Shown piece after piece: positions 5,833 through 14,104 of a stretch of 20,556 nt of DNA. A program made the translations under genes and the position numbers. The stretch covers positions 1 to 20,556 of the forward strand of contig JBIICM010000023.1 of NCBI GenBank assembly GCA_044238875.1, written 5' to 3'. Each line of letters opens with the position of its first letter. Position 1 is the first letter of the stretch. This DNA is from JAIBAI01 sp044238875 (lineage in GTDB: Bacteria; Bacteroidota; Bacteroidia; M30B66). The notes under the pieces are model-generated. The model was not told the origin of the DNA and searched no databases. It was given only the letters and a program-made list of their open reading frames with translations.

Positions 5833-8205
5833 ATGAAAAAACTGATAGCCAATTTTATTTGCCTTTTAAGTCTCAGCTTAACGGCTCAGGTTCCGGTGCA
5901 GGTAGTCAGAGGAAGAATCATTGATAAAGTGAGCGAACAACCCCTGCCGGGCGCCGCAATTGTAATGGTGGGGTCAGACCCTCCGCTTGGCGCTGTTGCC
6001 GATGTTAACGGGAATTACACCCTTAAGAATATTCCTGCCGGAAGACGCACTTTTATTGTTCAGTTTCTTGGTTACCAGCCGCAGACCATACCAGAGGTGC
6101 TGGTTACCGCCGGAAAGGAGGTGCAACTGGATGTGGTGCTGGAAGAATCGGTGAGATCGCTGAAAACAGTTGAAATTACCGGAGATAATGCAAAAGATCA
6201 GGCAAATAATGAGTTTGCCGCCATGAGTGCCCGCAGTTTTTCGCTTGAAGAGGTTACACGCTTTTCGGGTGGGCGTAATGATCCCTCCCGGTTAGCCGCC
6301 AATTTTGCCGGTGTGGCTACCACCAACGATGCAAGAAACGATATTGTGGTGAGGGGCAACAGTCCTGCTGCTGTTCTTTGGCGCCTGGAGGGCATTCCGA
6401 TACCCAACCCCAACCATTTTGCCACATTAGGCACAACGGGCGGTCCGGTAAGTGCCCTCAATACCAACCTGTTGCGAAATTCCGACTTTTTCACCGGCGC
6501 TTTTCCGGCAGAGTATGGCAATGTAATGGGCGCAGTATTCGATGTGGGCTTCAGAAGCGGCAATACCGAGAAACGGGAATACACGGCACAACTCAATATG
6601 TTCAGCGGAGTGGAACTGATGGCAGAAGGTCCGATCAGCCGTGAAAAGGGATCTTCGTATCTTGTGTCATACCGTTATTCATTTGCGGCCATCGGCCAAA
6701 AGCTGGGTTTGCCTATCGGTACCAATTCTGTTCCGGTTTACCAGGATATCTCCATGAAGATTGATCTGGGTAATACCAAGTCGGGCAGGTGGAGTATTTT
6801 CGGCATTGGCGGCTGGAGCAGTATTGATTTTCTCGCAAAAGATGTTGACAGTCTCGACCTTTTTGCGCAAAGCAATCAGGATGCCTATGCCCGGTCAAGG
6901 TTTGGTGTAATTGGCCTCAGGCATCTGAAAACAGTCGGAACAAGAGGCGTTTTCAAAACGGTGTTATCAGGTTCGCTCACACTATCAAAATATGATCAGT
7001 ATAATTTCTATGGGGCTGATACCGGCAGAACCCAAACCGTTGAGGTGAACGACAGGAACAATGCCTTCCGGCTCAGTAGCTATTATCAGCACAAGTTCAG
7101 CGCTTCGTCAAATCTGCGGGCCGGTATTACCGGAGAGCTTTTCATCATTGATGCCCTCGGGCGCGACCGATCCGACACGGCCCTTTCAACATGGAATACT
7201 TTCAGAGATGTGAATAGAAACATGATGCTTTTACAACCATTTATTCAGTATCAGCAAAAATTTACAGAGGCCCTGACACTGAATGCCGGTTTGCATGCTC
7301 AGTGGCTTGATCTGAATAACACTTATGCCCTTGAACCCAGGGTAAATCTGGCCTGGCGATTTCTTCCCCTGCATACCATCACCGCAGGCTATGGTATGCA
7401 CAGCCAGATGCAACCCATGCCTGTTTATTTTTTCAGACGTATGGCAGCTGATGGCGTTATAAATACTGCGAATGAGCAGCTTGATTTTACAAGAGCACAT
7501 CATTATGTACTGGCCTATGATTACAGGTTTGCTGAGAGCTGGAGATTGAAAGCAGAGTTTTATTATCAGCAGCTGTATGATGCACCGGTAGATGCTTTTT
7601 CATCTACTTTTTCAATGCTGAATGCGGGCGCTGATTTTATTTTTCCTGATCGGGTTTCGCTGGTTAATCAGGGCAAAGGCGATAACAGAGGGCTCGAGCT
7701 GACCGTAGAAAAATTTTTCAGCCGCGGTTTTTACATGCTGCTTACGGGTTCATTCTTCGAGAGCCGTTACAAGGGTTCGGATGGTATCTGGAGAAATACC
7801 GCATTTAACAACAGATATGTTTCAAACCTCCTTGTGGGCAGGGAAATTAAAATAGGAGCATCCAAACGAAACGCCCTCACTTTTGATACACGGGTGGCTT
7901 ATGCGGGAGGCAGATATTACACACCGATAAATAAAGAGGTCAGTAAATTGCAAGGGCGCGAGGTGCTTGACGAGTCAAAGGCTTACAGCATGCAATTGCC
8001 AGATTATTTCAGATTCGATTTTCGCGTAGGTTTCCGCATCAACAGTTCAGCACGCAAGCGTTCACAAACTTTTTACCTCGATTTTCAGAACCTGACCAAT
8101 CACAAAAATGTGTTTACCATGCGTTACAACGAACGCCTCAATGACGTAAAACCGGTTTACCAAATTGGTTTCTTTCCAGATCTGATGTACAGGTTGCAGT
8201 TTTGA
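5833..8205 (+). CDS. TonB-dependent outer-membrane receptor with CarboxypepD_reg-like domain
   Basis: A 790-residue outer-membrane receptor for energised import of an unidentified substrate. Order: signal peptide (1 to about 18, ending SLTAQ), a CarboxypepD_reg-like beta-sandwich (about 25-110, GRIIDKVSEQPLPGAAI and DVNGNYTLKNIPAG), a LKTVEITG segment like the usual start of the plug, a plug (about 120-235, with RNDIVVRGNSPAAVLWRLEG, IPNPNHFATLGTTGGPVS and GAFPAEYGNVMGAVFDV), then a long barrel ending in the aromatic YRLQF. The plug wording is that of a receptor family widespread in Bacteroidota and distinct from SusC; no SusD partner is adjacent. ATG 5833 opens a proper signal peptide (MKKLIANFICLLSL); an upstream in-frame TTG at 5815 is less likely. 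The FNR-type box upstream suggests control by the neighbouring regulator. The ligand cannot be read from sequence. Confidence 0.92.
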   Translation: MKKLIANFICLLSLSLTAQVPVQVVRGRIIDKVSEQPLPGAAIVMVGSDPPLGAVADVNGNYTLKNIPAGRRTFIVQFLGYQPQTIPEVLVTAGKEVQLDVVLEESVRSLKTVEITGDNAKDQANNEFAAMSARSFSLEEVTRFSGGRNDPSRLAANFAGVATTNDARNDIVVRGNSPAAVLWRLEGIPIPNPNHFATLGTTGGPVSALNTNLLRNSDFFTGAFPAEYGNVMGAVFDVGFRSGNTEKREYTAQLNMFSGVELMAEGPISREKGSSYLVSYRYSFAAIGQKLGLPIGTNSVPVYQDISMKIDLGNTKSGRWSIFGIGGWSSIDFLAKDVDSLDLFAQSNQDAYARSRFGVIGLRHLKTVGTRGVFKTVLSGSLTLSKYDQYNFYGADTGRTQTVEVNDRNNAFRLSSYYQHKFSASSNLRAGITGELFIIDALGRDRSDTALSTWNTFRDVNRNMMLLQPFIQYQQKFTEALTLNAGLHAQWLDLNNTYALEPRVNLAWRFLPLHTITAGYGMHSQMQPMPVYFFRRMAADGVINTANEQLDFTRAHHYVLAYDYRFAESWRLKAEFYYQQLYDAPVDAFSSTFSMLNAGADFIFPDRVSLVNQGKGDNRGLELTVEKFFSRGFYMLLTGSFFESRYKGSDGIWRNTAFNNRYVSNLLVGREIKIGASKRNALTFDTRVAYAGGRYYTPINKEVSKLQGREVLDESKAYSMQLPDYFRFDFRVGFRINSSARKRSQTFYLDFQNLTNHKNVFTMRYNERLNDVKPVYQIGFFPDLMYRLQF

Positions 8206-8512
8206 TGCAGCTTTGCCCATAAAACCATAAGACGTCTTCGGCACCTCATTTTTAACTAGCCGAGCCATTTCAGAATTTTGATAAATGTTTTCATGCGCTG
8301 TTTGGTTTTTATGGTTTATAAACCCCATGATAAACCCCAGCCTGACTAACAAGATTTTATATCATAATCACATGACCGTTTCAAAAATAATTTTTAATCA
8401 AATCAAACCCTATTGAAAAAATATTTTTTCGCCGGAAGTAAACATGAAGCCCTGCAATAATCTGCTTCAACTGCCGTAGTCGCAGATCAATATGGCGAAT
8501 AGGAATTGTCGC
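8206..8512. other. convergent intergenic region with inverted repeats, no intact gene
   Basis: These 307 bases separate the 3' ends of the TonB receptor and S8 protease genes. They are AT-rich. AAACCATAA (8222-8230) is repeated inverted as TTATGGTTT (8309-8317), next to the perfect 12-base palindrome GGTTTATAAACC (8313-8324). TCTGC/GCAGA (8461-8465 and 8482-8486) and GGCGA/TCGCC (8494-8498 and 8509-8513) are weaker stems near the protease stop. None is followed by a T-run, so any terminator function is a guess. A 12-codon minus-strand frame at 8256-8294 (MKTFIKILKWLG) looks like the N-terminus of a membrane protein but stops at once. Confidence 0.5.
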
Positions 8513-11500
8513 CTATTTAATGACCGGAAAAACCTTTATCAGGTTTTTATCGGGTAATTGCATGTGTAGCAGATAAGTGCCGGAGGGAATGTTTTGCAGA
8601 TTGACAGGTTGCTTTTCAGCGATTTTCCCCGAAACAAGCAAAGTTCCTGAAAGGCTGTAAAGTCTGTATGATACGGTACTCAAAGGGTAGGGTAGTTGCA
8701 CCCGCAATTCGTTTACTGCCGGCACGGGAAAAATCAGGGGCTCATGCTGCTGAGCATCAAGGCCTACTGTAGTGCCAACAATTACCTGAAGGTAAACAGT
8801 ATCAGCGCACCAGGCATTGGAAGCTACCACCCTGACACTAAAAGTGCCGGTATCGCTGTATGTGTGAAGCGGATTTTGGGCTGCTGAAACCGAACCGTCG
8901 CCAAAATCCCAGTTGAAAGTGGTTGCATGAATGGCCGTGGCTGAAAATTGCACATCAGGACTGGTCAGGGTAGTTATTGCAGGATTTGCTTCAGCCGTTG
9001 CTTTTACCGGTAAAAGTTCATCCAGCTTGAATCCTGTTTCCCATGTTGACTGATCCTGAAATTCATAACGAATAAAATAGTGGCCGGCAGTAAGGCCCTG
9101 ATATGCGTAGCTGCTCAGCGCGCCTGAACTGGTATTGAGGGTTACACCGTCACTGTTCAAAAGGCGAATGGTCAGATTACCCGTGGTACGAAAATTCAGC
9201 TGAACTGTTCCGGTTAGCTGATCACAGGTGAGGGGAAGCGTACTTTGATACACTTCCATTTCAGAAAAGTTGTAAAAGCCCTGTGCTTTCAAACTGTTTT
9301 CGATCAGGCTATTTAGTGAGCGGGCACAAAGCATAGCATAGGCAACATCAACCGAATCGCCTGGTGCCAGCGTAATAGCACCGCTCCCAATCAGGCTGGC
9401 TACATCGCCCGGCTGACTTGCATTGCGCTGCAAACTACCCGACAATGCCTGAAATTTTTCTGCATCACTGAAGCCATCGGTAAGGTTGATGCTTCCGCCG
9501 GCACCATCACTGTTAAAGGCGTAGCCATGCGCCGATTGCCTGCTTAATTGCCTTATCCCTGCGTATATTCCTCCTGAACCGGTATCAAACGCATAAATTA
9601 GTTTTGAATCAGTCACAAAACCGCTACCGTTCTGGTTGGCATCACGTATGTTGAAATCGGTGAAAATACCGCTGTGAAGACCATCAATTGGGGTGTTGCC
9701 CTGATTAATCAGCGTGTAATGCAGCAACACCTGATCATCTATACCCTGACCCTTTACTGCTAAAGCACGATGTTTCACCAGCACCTTCTCTGCCGCCGCT
9801 GAATCAGTGTAGAATTCAGCTTTTATTTCCTTTCTGAGCAGACCTGGAATGTAATCGCTTTGAACACCCGTTTTCCTTACAAAATCGTTGTCAAATCCGG
9901 GCAGTTTTGCAGCATAGGCATTGTTTGCGATTTTTTGGCCTGAGGTTCCGAGCATCAGTCCCGAATAGAAAATCAGCTGTTGCCCCTGAAACATCCACCC
10001 ACTGCCATCAGTGGCATAGTCGGCAGCATAGCCGATGTTACCCCTTGAACTGATGGTGGTCAGGATGTTATTAACATCCATGTCCATGTAATCCTTGTTG
10101 ACCCTGAATTCTATGTATTCAAAAGCACGGTATCCTGTGTCGCTGTAAGTGATTTTTAATAATAAGTCGAGGTTGTAGGGAGCCCCCTGTTTAATGAGCA
10201 GGCGGAACGGCCGGGACGAATTCACAAGAGAATCACCGCCCGCTATTAATCCTGCTGTAAAAGTACTGTCAAGCATTTTTACAAACGGTGAGGCACAGGT
10301 CATCAGCACTTTCAGGTTTTTTGTTGATCCCAGAAAATTTTTAAATGTTCCCGACAAGGTTATTTCATCACCCGGCTCTGCAAACTGGTCGCCATCGTTA
10401 TCGGTAAAGCTGTGCATTGTAAAGTGCACAGAAGGCTTTTCGGGGTCGTTAAGTGCGCGGAAAATATTTAACCGGCCGGCGCCCATCAGATGCAGCCAGG
10501 CCGCATTTCCGGGTAATTGATAGATGGATGTATCGGCTGTGACTTTTAACCTTTCAGCCAGCTGCAGGGCATTATAGGTGGGGAATTTACTTTTGACCAG
10601 CGCAGCGGCTCCGGCGGCAAGGGGGGCACTGAAAGAAGTGCCAGAACTGTTATCGTAACCATTAAATGGCCATGTGCTTCTTACATTTTCTCCCGGCGCT
10701 ATCAGATCAATGCGAGGCCCGAAGGTTGAACCAGACCATTTCAGGTCAGTTTGCCCGCTGGCGCCCACACTCAACACTCCGGGGTATGAGGCCGGATAAT
10801 ATTTCTCATTCAGTGCACTGTTACCTGCTGCGGCAACAACCAAACAGTTGCGCTCCTGGGCATAGCGTATCACCTCTGCACCCATCGGACTTGTTCTGGT
10901 TCTGCCCCATGATGCATTGATTACCTGACAGCCCATGTCGGCAGCATACACTATTCCTTCGTAACCGTAGTTAAAACCGCTGCTGTTGTCAATGCGCACC
11001 GGAATGAATTTGCAGCGGAAAGCAACACCCGCCACCCCAATTCCGTTGTTCACCGTGGCAGAACTCATCCCGGTAGTGAAGATGCCATGCGGACTGAGTG
11101 TTGCAGTGGGGTCATTGCTGTTGTTCACGGCGTTCCACCCTCTGAAATTATCAGTGTAGCCATCCAGATCGTCATCAAGCCCGTTGATTGGATCATTGTA
11201 ATTGAATTTGATATTCTGTAAATCGTTGTGATCAAATTGAATCCCTGCATCGGTTATACCGATAACGGTATTGGTGTCTCCGGTAGTAATATCCCATGCT
11301 TCAAAGGTCTTAATCAGGTTGTGATGGTATTGCTGGGTAACTTGCGGATCATTGGGTGTAAACATGGGATATTGCACATAGCGCGGCTGTACCCAATTAA
11401 AAAGTCCGCTCTTCATAAAAACCAAACAGAGCGAATCAATGCTGTAACCGCTGTGCTTAAGTTTTAGCTCATAAATCCTGCTGAGGTCAACCGGATTTTT

Positions 11501-11755
11501 AGCATTTGCAAAACTTTTCTTACCCGGTGGTTTTGCCGCCGGAAAGTTTTTTCTGAGGGTACCGCCACCACAGCCCTCAATGAGCTGTTGCAGACGCCCC
11601 TGACTGCTGCCTGAAATACCGGCAAGATCACGGTTCGATTCGCTGAGCTTGAAAATTAAAACCCCCGGCTCATAATCATTTAATGCGGGCTGTTGCGCAA
11701 GAACCTGCCGGACAGAGGATCCAATAAAAATGATCAGTAGGATAAAGTGTTTCAT
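8513..11755 (-). CDS. secreted S8 subtilisin-family protease with PKD and T9SS sorting domains
   Basis: From ATG 11755 the protein has 1,080 residues. It opens with a signal peptide (1-20, MKHFILLIIFIGSSVRQVLA), followed by a prodomain-like region (about 28-130). The catalytic domain (about 140-440) shows Asp in GITDAGIQFDHNDL (D169), His in LSPHGIFTTGMSSA (H223), the oxyanion Asn in AAAGN (N312) and Ser in SSGTSFSAP (S374). The usual HGTHVAG reads HGIFTTG, so the second His is lost though the catalytic one is kept. The middle 450 residues are beta-rich without a domain I can name. A PKD domain follows near the end (FNWDFGDGSVSAAQNPLHTYSDTGTFSVRV). The last 75 residues (FPVPAVNELRVQ, YRLYSLSGTLL, NIPSGTYLLHM) form a type IX secretion C-terminal domain, implying export through the outer membrane and surface attachment or release. 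An in-frame ATG at 11785 would spoil the signal peptide start. Confidence 0.92.
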   Translation of the reverse strand: MKHFILLIIFIGSSVRQVLAQQPALNDYEPGVLIFKLSESNRDLAGISGSSQGRLQQLIEGCGGGTLRKNFPAAKPPGKKSFANAKNPVDLSRIYELKLKHSGYSIDSLCLVFMKSGLFNWVQPRYVQYPMFTPNDPQVTQQYHHNLIKTFEAWDITTGDTNTVIGITDAGIQFDHNDLQNIKFNYNDPINGLDDDLDGYTDNFRGWNAVNNSNDPTATLSPHGIFTTGMSSATVNNGIGVAGVAFRCKFIPVRIDNSSGFNYGYEGIVYAADMGCQVINASWGRTRTSPMGAEVIRYAQERNCLVVAAAGNSALNEKYYPASYPGVLSVGASGQTDLKWSGSTFGPRIDLIAPGENVRSTWPFNGYDNSSGTSFSAPLAAGAAALVKSKFPTYNALQLAERLKVTADTSIYQLPGNAAWLHLMGAGRLNIFRALNDPEKPSVHFTMHSFTDNDGDQFAEPGDEITLSGTFKNFLGSTKNLKVLMTCASPFVKMLDSTFTAGLIAGGDSLVNSSRPFRLLIKQGAPYNLDLLLKITYSDTGYRAFEYIEFRVNKDYMDMDVNNILTTISSRGNIGYAADYATDGSGWMFQGQQLIFYSGLMLGTSGQKIANNAYAAKLPGFDNDFVRKTGVQSDYIPGLLRKEIKAEFYTDSAAAEKVLVKHRALAVKGQGIDDQVLLHYTLINQGNTPIDGLHSGIFTDFNIRDANQNGSGFVTDSKLIYAFDTGSGGIYAGIRQLSRQSAHGYAFNSDGAGGSINLTDGFSDAEKFQALSGSLQRNASQPGDVASLIGSGAITLAPGDSVDVAYAMLCARSLNSLIENSLKAQGFYNFSEMEVYQSTLPLTCDQLTGTVQLNFRTTGNLTIRLLNSDGVTLNTSSGALSSYAYQGLTAGHYFIRYEFQDQSTWETGFKLDELLPVKATAEANPAITTLTSPDVQFSATAIHATTFNWDFGDGSVSAAQNPLHTYSDTGTFSVRVVASNAWCADTVYLQVIVGTTVGLDAQQHEPLIFPVPAVNELRVQLPYPLSTVSYRLYSLSGTLLVSGKIAEKQPVNLQNIPSGTYLLHMQLPDKNLIKVFPVIK

Positions 11756-12116
11756 GAACAGCACTAAAGTTAGCAATTTCTGCAATTACAGAGGTAATTG
11801 TTAACTGATTGCGCCACTGTTTGGTTATTACTGAATGCTTTTAAATCTTACCTGATTGAGTGAGATCCGCAGGGGCAGCATACCATTAATGGTTATCACA
11901 GTAAGTGTTTGAGGTATTGATATCCTGCGCATCCAATAAACCGCCCAAAGTTTAGTCGGGTTTAATGGAAGTTGATTTGATCATTAATTTTCAATGAAAA
12001 GTTGTTAGCCTCCGAACCAGGATTGGGATATTCCTTAACCATTACCCCTCAAATCTATCAGGTAAGCAGGAGAATTCCGGCTATGGAAATTTACCTCCCG
12101 ATCAACAAAAATGAAA
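11756..12116. other. intergenic region, no gene recognised
   Basis: About 360 bases separate the start of the protease gene from the stop of the DUF4395 gene, both on the minus strand. It must hold the protease promoter, but I see no exact complement of TAnnTTTG close to 11755. The only clear structure is the perfect 12-base palindrome ACCATTAATGGT (11882-11893). A plus-strand open frame from 12002 runs antisense through the DUF4395 gene and has no protein-like character. Confidence 0.4.
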
Positions 12117-12554
12117 TTATTGAATTTGCCCCAGCCTGTTCCGCAAAGGCACAACCAACCAATCATAAACGTAGCATCCCACACAAATGCCGAAAACCGA
12201 CTCAAGCACAGAGCAAAATACCAGTATGCCTACAATTATGCCGGCCACCAGCGTGAAGCCGGCTATCAAACTGATAAAAACGGCGGTTGAAAGCACAAAA
12301 CCTACCGATGCCGCAAATTTCTTAGGCGGAGCATAAATCCATTTGGGTTCCAGTTTGAAAAAATTAGCAAGTGCCCAGCCTATCCGGGCAAGTGGCGGCC
12401 TTAAATTCGTAAATGCCCTGCAAAAGAAATCGGCCGCAAGGTAAAGCGCCAGCCATGCCTGATGTGTAAAAAGTATAATGCAAGAGAAGATGACCACAAA
12501 TCCACTCACAATGCGTATCACCTTCTCATTTAATCGGTTTGCCTCAGCTGCCAT
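12117..12554 (-). CDS. DUF4395 family membrane protein
   Basis: A 145-residue integral membrane protein with about four hydrophobic segments (roughly 12-30, 33-48, 83-103 and 105-124). I recognise DUF4395 from three blocks: NEKVIRIVSGFVV at the N-terminus, EPKWIYAPPKKFAASVGFV in the middle (69-87) and SVFGICVGCYVYDWL near the end (119-133). The conserved FGxCxGC has C124 and C127 as a CxxC pair next to the membrane, which hints at redox or metal chemistry, but no function is established. It is divergent from lysC with a 131-base gap and has its own good -7 element. There is no co-transcribed partner, so context adds little. Confidence 0.85.
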   Translation of the reverse strand: MAAEANRLNEKVIRIVSGFVVIFSCIILFTHQAWLALYLAADFFCRAFTNLRPPLARIGWALANFFKLEPKWIYAPPKKFAASVGFVLSTAVFISLIAGFTLVAGIIVGILVFCSVLESVFGICVGCYVYDWLVVPLRNRLGQIQ

Positions 12555-12572
12555 AAGATTTGATTTTTAAGG

Positions 12573-12580
12573 CAAAGATA
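12573..12580 (-). promoter_or_regulatory. -7 promoter element for the DUF4395 gene
   Basis: On the minus strand this reads TATCTTTG, an exact match to the Bacteroidota -7 consensus TAnnTTTG. It lies 18 bases upstream of ATG 12554, giving a short leader. A TTTG at 12604-12607 (minus) could serve as the -33 element, though the spacer is a few bases longer than usual. Confidence 0.55.
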
Positions 12581-12612
12581 AAGCAAAACGAATAAAAAGC
12601 ATACAAATAAGG

Positions 12613-12625
12613 TAGATAATATCTA
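12613..12625. promoter_or_regulatory. 13-base palindrome between divergent promoters (possible operator)
   Basis: TAGATAATATCTA has two perfect 6-base arms around one central base. It lies between the two opposed -7 elements, about 33 bases upstream of the minus-strand one and 27 upstream of the plus-strand one, a position from which one regulator could affect both genes. The sequence is AT-rich in an AT-rich region, so chance is a real alternative. Confidence 0.3.
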
Positions 12626-12651
12626 TTTTTTAAAAAACACCCTGATATCCT

Positions 12652-12659
12652 TATATTTG
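12652..12659 (+). promoter_or_regulatory. -7 promoter element for lysC-lysA-rnz
   Basis: TATATTTG followed by CGGCC is an exact TAnnTTTG match, 26 bases before ATG 12686. No clear -33 TTTG is found upstream. No lysine riboswitch fits in the 131-base gap, so any lysine feedback is more likely through the ACT domains of the enzyme. Confidence 0.55.
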
Positions 12660-12685
12660 CGGCCTTTAGTTAAAAAATCAATTGC

Positions 12686-14104
12686 ATGATGCTCAGTGTA
12701 GAGAAAATAGGGGGAACCTCTATGTCGAAAATGGAGGCCGTTTTAAACAATATTGTTTTTCACGGTCAGTTGGCTCAGGTAAAAAATCGTGTTTTCGTTG
12801 TTTCGGCTTATGCCGGCATTACCAATATATTGCTCGAAAACAGAAAGACCGGTGAGCCTGGTATTTACACGGCTTTCTGTAAAGGAGAAGCATGTCCTCC
12901 GCTGTTGTCAGCACTCAAAGAAAAACTACTCCAGATCAATAGTAGCTACGCTGACTTAGGGCTTGACCTCAGGGCGGCCGGCGACTTTCTCGACAAACGC
13001 ATTGCCCAGGTTGAGCATTACCTGCAAAGTCTTTCAGTGGTGCTGGCATCTGGCTATGTGCCTACTGAAAACATCTATTCAGCGGCTCGTGAAATGCTGG
13101 CTTCCATTGGAGAGGCCCATTCAGCATTCAACATGAACAACATGATCATGGCCAGAGGAGCCATCAGCACTTTAGTTGACCTGAGCGGATTCGATGACAA
13201 CCAACCCATGACCATTGATGAACGCATCTCCCATGCGTTTTCAGCGGTTAATCTTGAAGCCGGTATTGCAGTTGCAACCGGCTATTGCAAAGGTACAGAA
13301 GGCATCATGCGTGAATTTGACAGAGGGTATTCAGATGTTACGTTCAGTAAGGTAGCTGTGGCCCTGAAGGCGGGTCAGGCAGTGATTCATAAAGAATATC
13401 ATCTGTCAACTGCTGACCCTGAAATTGTTGGGGAAACCAACTGCAGACCAGTGAGCAGGCTTAATTTTGATATAGCCGATCAACTGGCCGATATCGGTAT
13501 GCAGGCCATTCATCCAAAGGCATCAAAACCTTTGGAGCTTTCAGGCATTGATCTCCGTATTAAAAATACATTCCAGCCTGATCATCCGGGCACGGTGATT
13601 TCAGTAAAGATAAAGCCTGAAGAAGGCAAGGTTGACCTTATCTCGGGCAGCGATAAGGTGTTCATTTTTGAAATTATTGATCCCCTGATGGTGGGTGCAG
13701 TTGGGTTTGATGAACGCATCATGGGCATACTCAAGCAATTTGGCGTGAGTTATATTTTGAAAACAACAAGCGCCAATTCAATTTCAATGGTCGTATTCAG
13801 AAAAGACATCAGTCAGGCTTTTATGGATACCCTCCGCGTACAATTCATGGAAGTGCGCGCACAGGAATGTGCCTTGATCACCATTTTGGGCATGAGCCTG
13901 AAAAAAACCGGAATTCTGGCACAATCAGCCGGTTTGCTTGCATCAGAGCAGATAGGAATTCTCAGCGTTGGCCTGGCATACAGCCAGGTGAACCTGCAGC
14001 TGGTTGTAGCGTCAGATGACTATGCGCCGGCCATCAGGGTATTACATCAGGGCTTTTTTGGTCAGGATGAAGCTAAAACCGGTCAGAAAAAAATTTACGC
14101 ATGA
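12686..14104 (+). CDS. lysC: aspartate kinase, ectoine-type (Ask_Ect-like) subfamily
   Basis: Aspartokinase makes aspartyl phosphate, the entry to lysine, diaminopimelate, methionine and threonine synthesis. The 472 residues open with VEKIGGTSM (5-13) in place of the common KFGGTSV, then FVVSAYAGITNILLENRKTGEPGIY (37-61), REMLASIGEAHSA (135-147), DRGYSDVTFSKVAVAL (212-227, the counterpart of GRGGSDTTA), HKEYHLSTADP (235-245) and GMQAIHPKASKPL (271-283). This wording is that of the divergent aspartokinases found in ectoine clusters. Two ACT-type segments fill about 325-460, the usual site of amino-acid feedback. ATG 12686 is followed by a second ATG at 12689; either could be used. The stop overlaps the lysA start as ATGA. 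No ectABC gene is near, so I infer a lysine/diaminopimelate role. A single-function enzyme: no homoserine dehydrogenase domain. Confidence 0.88.
   Translation: MMLSVEKIGGTSMSKMEAVLNNIVFHGQLAQVKNRVFVVSAYAGITNILLENRKTGEPGIYTAFCKGEACPPLLSALKEKLLQINSSYADLGLDLRAAGDFLDKRIAQVEHYLQSLSVVLASGYVPTENIYSAAREMLASIGEAHSAFNMNNMIMARGAISTLVDLSGFDDNQPMTIDERISHAFSAVNLEAGIAVATGYCKGTEGIMREFDRGYSDVTFSKVAVALKAGQAVIHKEYHLSTADPEIVGETNCRPVSRLNFDIADQLADIGMQAIHPKASKPLELSGIDLRIKNTFQPDHPGTVISVKIKPEEGKVDLISGSDKVFIFEIIDPLMVGAVGFDERIMGILKQFGVSYILKTTSANSISMVVFRKDISQAFMDTLRVQFMEVRAQECALITILGMSLKKTGILAQSAGLLASEQIGILSVGLAYSQVNLQLVVASDDYAPAIRVLHQGFFGQDEAKTGQKKIYA

Noticed and set aside
8494..8513. GGCGA/TCGCC as an intrinsic terminator of the protease gene
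   Set aside because: Only a 5-base stem with a 10-base loop and no T-run on the minus strand.
11882..11893. ACCATTAATGGT as an operator of the protease gene
   Set aside because: A single 12-base AT-rich palindrome about 130 bases from the start, with no nearby promoter element; chance is a sufficient explanation.
12002..12256. 84-codon plus-strand open frame
   Set aside because: Half is antisense to the DUF4395 gene and the composition (Pro, Lys, Arg, Cys scattered) is not protein-like.
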